From Gammaproteobacteria bacterium (GTDB taxonomy: Bacteria; Pseudomonadota; Gammaproteobacteria; UBA6429; Thiohalophilaceae): a stretch of 7,783 nucleotides of DNA. Position numbers and translations under genes: made by a program. The DNA is taken from contig JAOUOK010000062.1 in NCBI GenBank assembly GCA_029880425.1, positions 1-7,783 of the forward strand, written 5' to 3'. Positions 1 to 5,332 of the stretch are shown here, one piece after another; positions within the stretch are counted from its first letter, which is position 1; each line of letters begins with the position of its first letter. Under the pieces are notes generated by a model. The model saw only the letters and a program-made list of their open reading frames with translations, made no database searches and was not told the DNA's origin.

Positions 1-286
1 GCAGGCACAAAACTGGCCAATGCTCATCGACCAGTTTTGGAATTAACTTTCTACCCTCATGTAATGTATCCAGATACTCACAGATAACACGTGAGTCATA
101 GATAACCTCACCATCTTCAGTGATCAAGGTGGGAATTTTAGACAAGGGGTTATCAGCCGTAAGCTCGGCTTCCGCTTGCCAGGGATTGGTTTTAACCCAT
201 TCGATATGCCCATCAAGACCACATTCCATGGCAAAAATATTCACCTTGCGGACAAATGGGGAAGTTGATGAATAATACAGTTTCAT
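1..286 (-). CDS. Glutathione S-transferase family protein, YibF-like (C-terminus cut by window edge)
   Basis: Only the first 95 codons are present; the gene runs off the low-coordinate edge. They form the thioredoxin-like N-terminal GST domain. It opens MKLYYSSTSPFVRKV, with the SPFVRK stretch that follows strand 1 and usually carries the catalytic Ser or Cys. Next come NPLSKIPTL, containing the cis-proline of the glutathione site, and YDSRVICEYLD, the usual glutathione gamma-glutamyl contact region. Order and wording resemble E. coli YibF-type bacterial GSTs more than plant or animal classes. The all-helical C-terminal domain that sets substrate choice is missing, so the substrate cannot be guessed. 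The ATG has AGGGA five bases upstream. It starts 27 nt after the DUF4389 gene and probably shares the yaaA transcript. The family assignment is firm and the exact subfamily is inferred. Confidence 0.9.
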   Translation of the reverse strand, partial: MKLYYSSTSPFVRKVNIFAMECGLDGHIEWVKTNPWQAEAELTADNPLSKIPTLITEDGEVIYDSRVICEYLDTLHEGRKLIPKLVDEHWPVLCL

Positions 287-313
287 AACATTCCCTGTCA
301 TTGATGAAAATAA

Positions 314-676
314 TTATTCACTCACATCCTTTTTCTCTTCTTTTGCCTCATCCTGCTTTTCTTCCATCGCAACTTTCTTCGTAGCCTTTCTTACCTTAGG
401 CTGTCCACTCGGCCAGGCACCAAAGGGATAAGGATGCTCGTCACTGTTAAAGGTCAGGAAAGTCATAATTTGGTAGATATAAGTGCTCAGACTTTGCCCG
501 AGTTTCACTAAACGTTCATTGGTTTTCCCGGTAAACAAGGCCAGGATAAACTGGAATGCAATCACAGTAAAAATAATGACTTTTGCGACACTATAAAAAA
601 CTAAAAACAACAGCATGTACAATCCACGCAGCCATGTCGATTTTTCCTTAATATTTTGCTTTATTTCATCATTCAT
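314..676 (-). CDS. DUF4389 domain-containing membrane protein
   Basis: A 120-aa inner-membrane protein of unknown function. Residues about 19-49 form a long hydrophobic stretch (LYMLLFLVFYSVAKVIIF and onward), enough for one long or two short membrane helices. It is followed by FTGKTNERLVKLGQSLSTYIYQ and FLTFNSDEHPYPF, the conserved signature I associate with DUF4389. The last ~35 residues are a highly charged Lys/Glu tail, likely cytosolic and disordered. An in-frame GTG four codons earlier (position 688) is possible. I prefer the ATG at 676 because GTGAG lies seven bases before it. It starts 17 nt after the yaaA stop and ends 27 nt before the GST gene, consistent with one operon. The family is well supported; the role is unknown. 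Confidence 0.85.
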   Translation of the reverse strand: MNDEIKQNIKEKSTWLRGLYMLLFLVFYSVAKVIIFTVIAFQFILALFTGKTNERLVKLGQSLSTYIYQIMTFLTFNSDEHPYPFGAWPSGQPKVRKATKKVAMEEKQDEAKEEKKDVSE

Positions 677-693
677 GATTTTTCTCACTATAA

Positions 694-1464
694 CTATTGT
701 TTACGGGTGAAAACCCAGTTATTTCCTTTCGATAACGTTTTATTAAAACGATATCCTTCTTCGTTAAATGATTTTATATCTTCCGCATCACTTAACTTAT
801 TCTTAATTATATAGCGGCTTAACAGCCCCCGTGCTTTTTTCGCGTAAATCCCGATCATTTTATACTCGCCATTTTTATATTCTTTAAATGCCGGTGTAAT
901 AATGGTTGCGTTAAGCTCTTTCGGTTTCACCGATTTAAAATATTCATTTGATGCCAGGTTAATTAATGTGTCCGATTTAATTTTTTTCAACTGCTTGTTC
1001 AAACCTTCCGTGATACCTGCCCCCCAGAACTCATAAAGATTCTTGCCTTCCTCGGTATCCAGTTTTGTTCCCATTTCCAGTCGATATGGCTGCATTAGAT
1101 CCAGTGGCCGTAATAACCCGTATAAACCGGACAGCACACGCAGATGATTCTGTGCAAACTTAAAGTCATCCGCTTTAAAAGTCTCAGCATCCAGGCCAGT
1201 ATACACATCGCCTTTAAATGCCAGTATGGCTTGCTTGGCATTTTTCTGAGTAAACGGTTTTTTCCATGATTCGTAACGATCAAAATTCAGATCAGCAATT
1301 TTAGTGCTTACCTTCATTAACTCGGAAATATCCAGAGAAGACAAGTTTCTTAAACGTTTAATCAGGCGTTGTGAATGATCGAGGTAATCGGGCGTAGTAA
1401 ACACACTGGTTTTAGCCGGTGTTTCATAATCAAGGGTTTTTGCTGGAGATATAACAATTAACAT
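694..1464 (-). CDS. yaaA: Peroxide stress protein YaaA (UPF0246/DUF328 family)
   Basis: A full-length 256-aa member; E. coli YaaA is about 258 aa. Recognisable blocks in order are the N-terminal ISPAKTLDYETP, AILAFKGDVYTGLDAETF, the strongly conserved LSGLYGLLRPLDLMQPYRLE, NLASNEYFKSVKP, and YAKKARGLLSRYII near the C-terminus. In E. coli the protein is induced by OxyR during hydrogen peroxide stress. It limits intracellular free iron and so Fenton damage to DNA and proteins, and it has been described as a DNA-binding fold; the biochemical mechanism is not settled. That role is transferred here by homology. The ATG is followed directly by the family-typical LIVISPAKT start, so the N-terminus is secure. 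The gene heads a probable three-gene unit with the DUF4389 and GST genes. A TATAAT element lies about 35 bp upstream; no clear OxyR site was seen. Confidence 0.97.
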   Translation of the reverse strand: MLIVISPAKTLDYETPAKTSVFTTPDYLDHSQRLIKRLRNLSSLDISELMKVSTKIADLNFDRYESWKKPFTQKNAKQAILAFKGDVYTGLDAETFKADDFKFAQNHLRVLSGLYGLLRPLDLMQPYRLEMGTKLDTEEGKNLYEFWGAGITEGLNKQLKKIKSDTLINLASNEYFKSVKPKELNATIITPAFKEYKNGEYKMIGIYAKKARGLLSRYIIKNKLSDAEDIKSFNEEGYRFNKTLSKGNNWVFTRKQ

Positions 1465-1498
1465 TATGAGTTCACATAGTAAAAATTAAAGATACTTT

Positions 1499-1504
1499 AT
1501 TATA
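1499..1504 (-). promoter_or_regulatory. Candidate -10 element of the yaaA promoter
   Basis: On the minus strand the sequence TATAAT (within TAGGTATAATAAAG) lies about 35 bp before the yaaA ATG, in the 123-bp gap after the CWC gene. The hexamer at -35 spacing (about ACCTCA) matches the sigma-70 consensus poorly, which would fit an activator-dependent promoter such as an OxyR-controlled one. I could not recognise an OxyR tetranucleotide pattern, so regulation is inference only. Confidence 0.4.
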
Positions 1505-1587
1505 CCTATAAAACGATTACTTGAGGTAGCCAGGCACACGCTAAAGTTGAATACCCTAAAGCCGATATTCCCCACGGAGCAAAGTTT

Positions 1588-1788
1588 TTACGATGAAAAA
1601 TAATTTAGTTCCCCCGCTATTTCATTTAAACAGTCATGGCACAAACAATCATCATACTGTGTCTTTATATATTTTCGTTGTTCTGAATTTATTTCCACAT
1701 CTGTGCACTGACATGACAAAACAGATGCTGCGTTACAGATAAAAAAACATCCGCAACGTGGACATTGTTTATTTTCTTTCCCCTGCAT
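1588..1788 (-). CDS. Cysteine-rich CWC family mini-protein
   Basis: A 66-aa protein with nine cysteines, at residues 9, 12, 14, 18, 26, 28, 48, 50 and 53. The pattern CPRCGCFFIC, then CQC, then CLCHDCL matches the cysteine-rich CWC family of small proteobacterial proteins, which are probably metal-binding (zinc or iron-sulfur) but have no known function. There is no signal peptide, so it should be cytosolic. The frame can extend two codons to a TTG at 1794. I chose the ATG at 1788 because the family normally begins shortly before the first CPxCG; neither start has a clear ribosome site. It begins 10 nt after the stop of the upstream membrane-anchored winged-helix gene, so it may be translated by coupling to it. 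Family confidence is good; whether it works with the winged-helix proteins is a guess from position. Confidence 0.8.
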   Translation of the reverse strand: MQGKENKQCPRCGCFFICNAASVLSCQCTDVEINSEQRKYIKTQYDDCLCHDCLNEIAGELNYFSS

Positions 1789-1798
1789 ACGCAAAATT

Positions 1799-2311
1799 CT
1801 AAATAAATCTTTTATTAATACAATAACGTCGACCGAGGTCAGTTAAATAATATTTCGCACCGGTTGTGCCGTTTATCAGTTCTGCATACTCTTTGCCGGT
1901 CAAATAATTCAGCGCGCTGGTTACTTCAAGCGGTGAGATATTGCATTTATCAGCAACTGACTTGGCTAACACACCGGTCTCCGCATTAGCCGCGAGTATT
2001 TTTAAAACTGTTTTTATATTTTCTCTTTTTTCCGGGTCAATACGTTTTTTTTCACTTTTAGTTTTTTTCTTTCCTTCAGCTAATTCAGAGAACCCACTGT
2101 TCTCCTTGTAATGCTCTTCAGCTTTTTTAAGAATATCCTGTTTCAACTCAATATCAGATTTTTTGCGCTGAAATATTTTTTTTAACTTACCCGTACTGAT
2201 AAACTTATTATAAAATTTATGCAGCCAACGAAACCATAATGGTGTCGCACTTCCCAGTACAAACACAATAAACCAGGCAGGAATCGAGATTGTTTGAAAG
2301 AAAAAAGACAT
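1799..2311 (-). CDS. Membrane-anchored winged-helix protein, paralog A (uncharacterised)
   Basis: 170 aa. I do not recognise a named family. An N-terminal hydrophobic segment at residues ~9-28 (SIPAWFIVFVLGSATPLW) is followed by a basic stretch (RWLHKFYNKF, then KLKKIFQRKK), which predicts the C-terminal part to be cytosolic. Residues ~50-95 are a charged linker containing DILKKAEEHY. Residues ~97-165 look like a winged helix: helix VLKILAANA, turn and recognition helix ADKCNISPLEVTSALNYL, then a beta wing GAKYYLTDLGRRY. The most likely role is a membrane-tethered DNA-binding or adaptor protein, but no sensor domain is visible. It lies 29 nt after paralog B, with which it shares the anchor nearly residue for residue, and 10 nt before the CWC gene. 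GGAG lies 10 nt before the ATG. The wHTH call is by pattern only. Confidence 0.8.
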   Translation of the reverse strand: MSFFFQTISIPAWFIVFVLGSATPLWFRWLHKFYNKFISTGKLKKIFQRKKSDIELKQDILKKAEEHYKENSGFSELAEGKKKTKSEKKRIDPEKRENIKTVLKILAANAETGVLAKSVADKCNISPLEVTSALNYLTGKEYAELINGTTGAKYYLTDLGRRYCINKRFI

Positions 2312-2340
2312 AAGCTAATTGCTCCGGATTTCCTTTGATA

Positions 2341-2856
2341 TTATTCTTTTATGTAGCCTTGTTTAGTCGCATAACGCTTACCACGACCCGTTAAATAATA
2401 TTTAGTGCCTGTCCCTGCAGCAACAGACTCAACAAACTCATTTTTTTCCAGGTATAAAAGCGCGCTTTTTATCTCGACACTTTTAATTCCCAGTTTGTCA
2501 GCAATAGATTGGATTAACATTCCTGCATCACCCTGCAAGGCCAGGGTTTTTAAAACAATTTTCACATAGGGTTGTTCTGATTCAGTCGTTAAATTTTCCC
2601 TACGCTTTCTTTGTAACTCAGAAGATTCTGAATGATATTCTTCCTTAGCTTGCCAGTTGTCTGTCGCTTTTTTTAAAATATTGACACCTTCATCAGCGGC
2701 ATCACCCACTTCCCTGATTTTTCGTTGTAATATCCCGGTAGCGATAAATTTCCGATAAAATGCCCTGTACCACTTTACCCAGAGTGGCGTAGCACTGGCA
2801 AAGGCAAAAACTAAAAACCATAAAGGAACATCAAGTGTTTCAGTTAAAAATGCCAT
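2341..2856 (-). CDS. Membrane-anchored winged-helix protein, paralog B (uncharacterised)
   Basis: 171 aa, with the same architecture as the next gene downstream. It has an N-terminal anchor at residues ~9-28 (VPLWFLVFAFASATPLW), a basic patch KWYRAFYRKFIATG, and a charged linker with NILKKATDNW at ~59-68. The C-terminal winged helix spans ~98-165, with a helix VLKTLALQGD, recognition region ADKLGIKSVEIKSALLYL, and wing GTKYYLTGRGKRY. The shared signature of A and B at the N-terminus is P-x-W-F-x-V-F, then SATPLW, FY-x-KFI and TG-x-L, so they arose by tandem duplication. Positive charge just after the membrane segment suggests the DNA-binding end faces the cytosol. The ATG follows GGAG by 11 nt. 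It is first in a probable three-gene unit with paralog A and the CWC gene. Ligand and targets are unknown. Confidence 0.8.
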   Translation of the reverse strand: MAFLTETLDVPLWFLVFAFASATPLWVKWYRAFYRKFIATGILQRKIREVGDAADEGVNILKKATDNWQAKEEYHSESSELQRKRRENLTTESEQPYVKIVLKTLALQGDAGMLIQSIADKLGIKSVEIKSALLYLEKNEFVESVAAGTGTKYYLTGRGKRYATKQGYIKE

Positions 2857-3132
2857 AGCCGATAAAACTCCATTTAATTATTATTTTTAGTGACTCAATC
2901 GTTGCGAAAGTTCAACTGTACAATTTTTATTTTTTCATATTGCAATACATTAAATATAAGAAAATTGTAATCACAACTAAAAGCACCGGTAAAATGCTTT
3001 TTTATTCCATTCCTGCTCATGCCTAAAACTCAGACATTAATAACCCGGCAAATAAACCACCGTCATAATAAGTATAATTCCAAATCGGCATCTATCAACA
3101 GCAATCGTATCATGTTGATTTCAATGCCTTTT
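2857..3132. other. Intergenic stretch between two minus-strand gene groups
   Basis: This 276-bp AT-rich gap separates the 120-aa protein gene from winged-helix paralog B. It holds a 7-bp hairpin (2979-3001) and a perfect 10-bp palindrome TATTGCAATA (2938-2947). No convincing sigma-70 promoter was found on the minus strand, although one would be expected for the downstream trio. Two minus-strand ORFs of 16 and 22 codons were examined and not accepted. Confidence 0.5.
2979..3001 (-). terminator. Weak hairpin, possible terminator after the 120-aa protein gene
   Basis: The arms AAAAGCA and TGCTTTT pair over 7 bp around a 9-nt loop. On the minus strand the hairpin ends in only four T before AG, so it would be an inefficient terminator for the 4511-3133 gene group. 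On the plus strand it ends in six T, but no plus-strand gene precedes it. The stem is AT-rich and short, so this may be chance. Confidence 0.3.
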
Positions 3133-3495
3133 TTACAATTGTTTTTTAAACTTTGCAGATGGGAATATAACAACATAGAGCCTTGTAATCAGGGCAATAG
3201 GTATACAGGTTACAATTATAATCAGCCCTAATATGCCTCGCACCAAGTCACTCCCAGCTTCATTATGCTGGTCTTTATCCTTTAAATATTCACGGTGACA
3301 ATGATCAGGCCCATCAATAGGATAAAAGGCAAAGTTGATAATCCATTCCATACTCTGCCAGTACAACTTAAACGTACAATCAACTTCGTTGGCAAAATAA
3401 CCAGTACGGGCAGAGATTGTAGCATCCGGGTTACCCCATGCAACCGCATTGCCTAACTGGTCAATAGCAATTAACACGCCTCCAATCCAGCTCAT
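3133..3495 (-). CDS. Small protein with C-terminal membrane helix, resembling a phage-associated hypothetical family
   Basis: 120 aa, function unknown. The N-terminal half contains IAIDQLGNAVAWGNPDATISAR (residues ~9-30, split here by description: DQLGNA, then GNPDATISAR) and, later, DGPDHCHREYL (~61-71). From memory, this spaced signature (LDQ-x-x-NA, G-x-PD-x-T-x-S-x-R, DHC) occurs in a family of small hypothetical proteins common in tailed phages and prophages of Proteobacteria; I cannot confirm it by search. Residues ~87-111 (GILGLIIIVTCIPIALI and onward) form a membrane helix, ending in a basic tail KFKKQL. An in-frame TTG at 3498 precedes the ATG by one codon. The ATG at 3495 is chosen because AAGGA lies seven bases upstream. 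It is last of a likely three-gene unit, 81 nt after the 161-aa gene. No other phage gene is present. Confidence 0.7.
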   Translation of the reverse strand: MSWIGGVLIAIDQLGNAVAWGNPDATISARTGYFANEVDCTFKLYWQSMEWIINFAFYPIDGPDHCHREYLKDKDQHNEAGSDLVRGILGLIIIVTCIPIALITRLYVVIFPSAKFKKQL

Positions 3496-3502
3496 CAATC
3501 AT

Positions 3503-3507
3503 TCCTT
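3503..3507 (-). promoter_or_regulatory. Ribosome binding site deciding the 120-aa gene start
   Basis: AAGGA on the minus strand lies seven bases before the ATG at 3495. It favours that ATG over the adjacent in-frame TTG at 3498. Confidence 0.65.
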
Positions 3508-3576
3508 CTATTATTAATTATTTTTTAAGATAAAGAAAAATACCCGCCAAAAAACAAACTTCGCTGCAATTCAAAT

Positions 3577-4062
3577 TTATAATTTTAAACCCTCAATAAA
3601 AGCCTGGTGTTTAAGCGGTAAGTAAGATTGCCCCTGTAAAGGCATATCTATCGGCCAGGAAAACACAAATAAGGGTACATGATGAGTAAATCGTGAAAAA
3701 GCATGCAAAAGCTTTTGTTTTCCAAACTTTTTATTATTAAATGTATATTCAACAAAATTAAATATCATTCCACCCAGGAATGCTTCAAATTTTCTGTTCA
3801 CAACAACATTGTTGTCTTTATTATAAATATCCGCGAAAAGTGCACCCTCAATATCATCATTTGATAACTCACCAGGTTCTTCAACATTTTCGAGGTTAAA
3901 CATGAAAGAGGAACCATCCTTTTTATCAAACAGTCCCAGCATTAATTCATCTTCATCTTCAGACTCTGCAATAACTGACCAAACATTATCATTATAAGTA
4001 ATTTCAACATCGTGAAACTTTGAAACCCAGCTGCCTTTATATTGCGTTGATATCTTAACCAT
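3577..4062 (-). CDS. Hypothetical 161-aa soluble protein, possible PsbP/DcrB-like fold
   Basis: I do not recognise this protein with confidence. It has no signal peptide and no membrane helix, and is acidic in the first half. The rhythm of short strands is DVEITYNDNVWSVIAES, then ELMLGLFDKKDGSSFMFNLE, an acidic loop, a helix DDIEGALFADIYNK, then paired strands NRKFEAFLGGMIFNFVEYTF and a late HHVPLFVFSWP. This resembles small Mog1/PsbP/DcrB-like alpha-beta sandwiches that begin with a YxNxxW-type segment. That comparison is a fold guess from pattern, not a family assignment. Its ATG is 26 nt after the soluble winged-helix gene, so the two are likely co-transcribed; no strong ribosome site is visible. 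The local base composition is strikingly AT-rich (18 G+C in the 60 bases 3781-3840). Function unknown. Confidence 0.65.
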   Translation of the reverse strand: MVKISTQYKGSWVSKFHDVEITYNDNVWSVIAESEDEDELMLGLFDKKDGSSFMFNLENVEEPGELSNDDIEGALFADIYNKDNNVVVNRKFEAFLGGMIFNFVEYTFNNKKFGKQKLLHAFSRFTHHVPLFVFSWPIDMPLQGQSYLPLKHQAFIEGLKL

Positions 4063-4088
4063 TACCAGTTACCGATTTATATAGGCAA

Positions 4089-4511
4089 TTACAGGTCAGA
4101 GTTAAATTCTTCACTGATACAATGCTTCTTTCCTGCATCCGTTAAGTAAAACTTAACCCCTATTGGGCTGTTAATAGCTTCAACTAAACTATTATTAGTG
4201 AGAAATGATAAGGCATTTGATGTTTCAATTTTACTTATATTAATCTTGTCAGAAATCGATGTTGCCAGCACGCCGGCGTCACCACGTTCTACTATTTCCA
4301 ATAACACGAGTCGAATATTTTTCTTTTTATCTTGTTCATTAATTTCATAAACAGGCATATCCTGATTAAAAACATTATCGGAACTAGCTGAAACCTCATC
4401 CATTGCTTGCATGTTTTCTGTCGCTTTTTTAAATACCGCGGCTTTTAATTCAGAATCTGTTGGCTTTGGCTTTTGTTCTTTTTTACCAAAAACATTTTTT
4501 ATAATCCCCAT
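4089..4511 (-). CDS. Soluble winged-helix protein, paralog C (anchorless relative of A and B)
   Basis: 140 aa. Residues ~68-132 repeat the winged-helix pattern of the two downstream paralogs: RLVLLEIVERGDAGVLATSI, recognition region SDKINISKIETSNALSFL, and wing GVKFYLTDAGKKHC. The linker motif is kept too (AVFKKATENMQ at ~25-35, compare DILKKAEEH and NILKKATDN). Instead of the hydrophobic N-terminus there is a short basic start, MGIIKNVFGKKEQKPKP, so the protein should be cytosolic or only peripherally membrane-bound. An in-frame TTG at 4526 lies inside the ribosome site. The ATG at 4511 is chosen because GGAGAG sits seven bases upstream. It is first in a likely three-gene unit with the 161-aa and 120-aa genes. 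Probably a transcription factor or protein-protein adaptor; the target is unknown. Confidence 0.75.
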   Translation of the reverse strand: MGIIKNVFGKKEQKPKPTDSELKAAVFKKATENMQAMDEVSASSDNVFNQDMPVYEINEQDKKKNIRLVLLEIVERGDAGVLATSISDKINISKIETSNALSFLTNNSLVEAINSPIGVKFYLTDAGKKHCISEEFNSDL

Positions 4512-4518
4512 AGGAACT

Positions 4519-4524
4519 CTCTCC
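4519..4524 (-). promoter_or_regulatory. Ribosome binding site deciding the paralog C start
   Basis: GGAGAG on the minus strand lies seven bases before the ATG at 4511. The upstream in-frame TTG at 4526 overlaps this site and is therefore unlikely to be the start. Confidence 0.7.
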
Positions 4525-4617
4525 AATAATAATTAATTTATTACTATTCACAGTGAGGGGGGGGATACACTGATTAAATCATTGTTTAGCTGTCTACAAT
4601 ATAACCTGATTATAATG

Positions 4618-4647
4618 ATTATAGTGGCTGCCACGGCTAACAAGCAA
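4618..4647 (-). promoter_or_regulatory. Candidate sigma-70 promoter of the paralog C unit, with repeats
   Basis: On the minus strand TTGCTT (4647-4642) and a perfect TATAAT (4623-4618) are separated by 18 bp. The spacer contains the near-perfect dyad GTGGCAGCCAC directly against the -10. A 9-bp tandem direct repeat (plus strand TGATTATAA then TGATTATAG, 4607-4624) covers the -10. Such repeats over a core promoter could be operator half-sites. The leader to the ATG would be about 100 nt and includes a run of eight C (4564-4557). The -35 match is modest, so this is tentative. Confidence 0.35.
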
Positions 4648-4694
4648 TAATACTTGCTGCCTTAGTTATTTACTACTTTTTAAAAAGTTATATT

Positions 4695-5303
4695 TTACTT
4701 TGGAACTTTAAAACACTTACGTGCTTTATCAACCTTTTCCCGGGTTACACATTGCTTTACATGATCATTAACCAGCCCCATGGCCTGCATAAAAGCATAC
4801 ACCGTGGTAGGCCCGACAAATTTCCAGCCGCGTTTTTTAAGTTCTTTTGATAAGGCAATCGATTCTGCAGAGGTAGATACCGTTTGCGGCCTGGCTCGCT
4901 TTTCAGGATCCGGTTCATAGGCCCATATAAACGCAGCTATTGAACCTTCGTCTTTCACCATTTCCCTGGCTCGCTTCGCATTATTAATGGTCGCTTCTAT
5001 CTTACCACGGTGACGTACAATACCTTCATCCTTAAGCAAGCGTGTTACATCACGCTGGGTAAACTGCGCCACCTTATTGAAATCAAAGTTTTCAAAGGCC
5101 TTACGAAAGTTTTCCCGCTTAGCCAGGATCGTACGCCAGCTTAAGCCTGACTGAAAACTCTCGAGACAGATTTTTTCAAACAGGCGTTGATCATCCTTGA
5201 CCGGGAAACCCCATTCCTTATCATGATATGGAAAAAAATCCGGCGTCTGCTGACACCATTCACAACGGGGTTTACCGTCAGGACCTTTTATAGTCTTACT
5301 CAT
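4695..5303 (-). CDS. tag: DNA-3-methyladenine glycosylase I
   Basis: A 202-aa base-excision repair enzyme that removes 3-methyladenine from alkylated DNA by cleaving the N-glycosidic bond. It aligns by eye with E. coli Tag along its length, with a ten-residue N-terminal extension. The zinc-snap ligands are present: C14 and H27 (in YHDKEWG) near the N-terminus, and a His and Cys in GLVNDHVKQC near residues 181 and 185. The base-pocket glutamate is E48 in ICLESFQSGLSW, with W56 in the same segment. GIVRHRGKIEATINNA and LKKRGWKFVGPTTVYAFMQA are the family's helix-hairpin-helix and C-terminal core blocks. AAGGA six bases before the ATG gives a strong start. It begins 29 nt after the metallo-hydrolase gene and is probably co-transcribed with it. 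No frameshift or missing catalytic residue is seen. Confidence 0.97.
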   Translation of the reverse strand: MSKTIKGPDGKPRCEWCQQTPDFFPYHDKEWGFPVKDDQRLFEKICLESFQSGLSWRTILAKRENFRKAFENFDFNKVAQFTQRDVTRLLKDEGIVRHRGKIEATINNAKRAREMVKDEGSIAAFIWAYEPDPEKRARPQTVSTSAESIALSKELKKRGWKFVGPTTVYAFMQAMGLVNDHVKQCVTREKVDKARKCFKVPK

Positions 5304-5332
5304 ATATTATCCTTAACATACAAACAGTAAAT

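Noticed and set aside
1095..1283. 62-aa minus-strand frame inside yaaA
   Set aside because: It is an out-of-frame shadow of the conserved YaaA core.
3023..3091. 22-codon minus-strand ORF starting MPIWNYTYYDGG
   Set aside because: It has no ribosome binding site, a stop immediately upstream, and no recognisable similarity. Too short to support without expression data.
3063..3113. 16-codon minus-strand ORF starting MIRLLLIDADLEL
   Set aside because: It recalls the first strand of a response-regulator receiver domain, but it stops after 16 codons, no continuation was found in the other frames, and the nearest AAGG is 13 bases from the ATG. Probably chance.
3019..3231. 70-aa plus-strand reading frame
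   Set aside because: It overlaps the well-supported 120-aa minus-strand gene, is Asn/Arg/Tyr-rich with no domain pattern, and has no ribosome binding site.
4624..4668. Inverted repeats after tag (GGCAGCAAG...CTTGTTAGCC) as a terminator
   Set aside because: The pairing is broken by mismatches and no T-run follows on the minus strand. The segment is better explained as part of the promoter region before paralog C.
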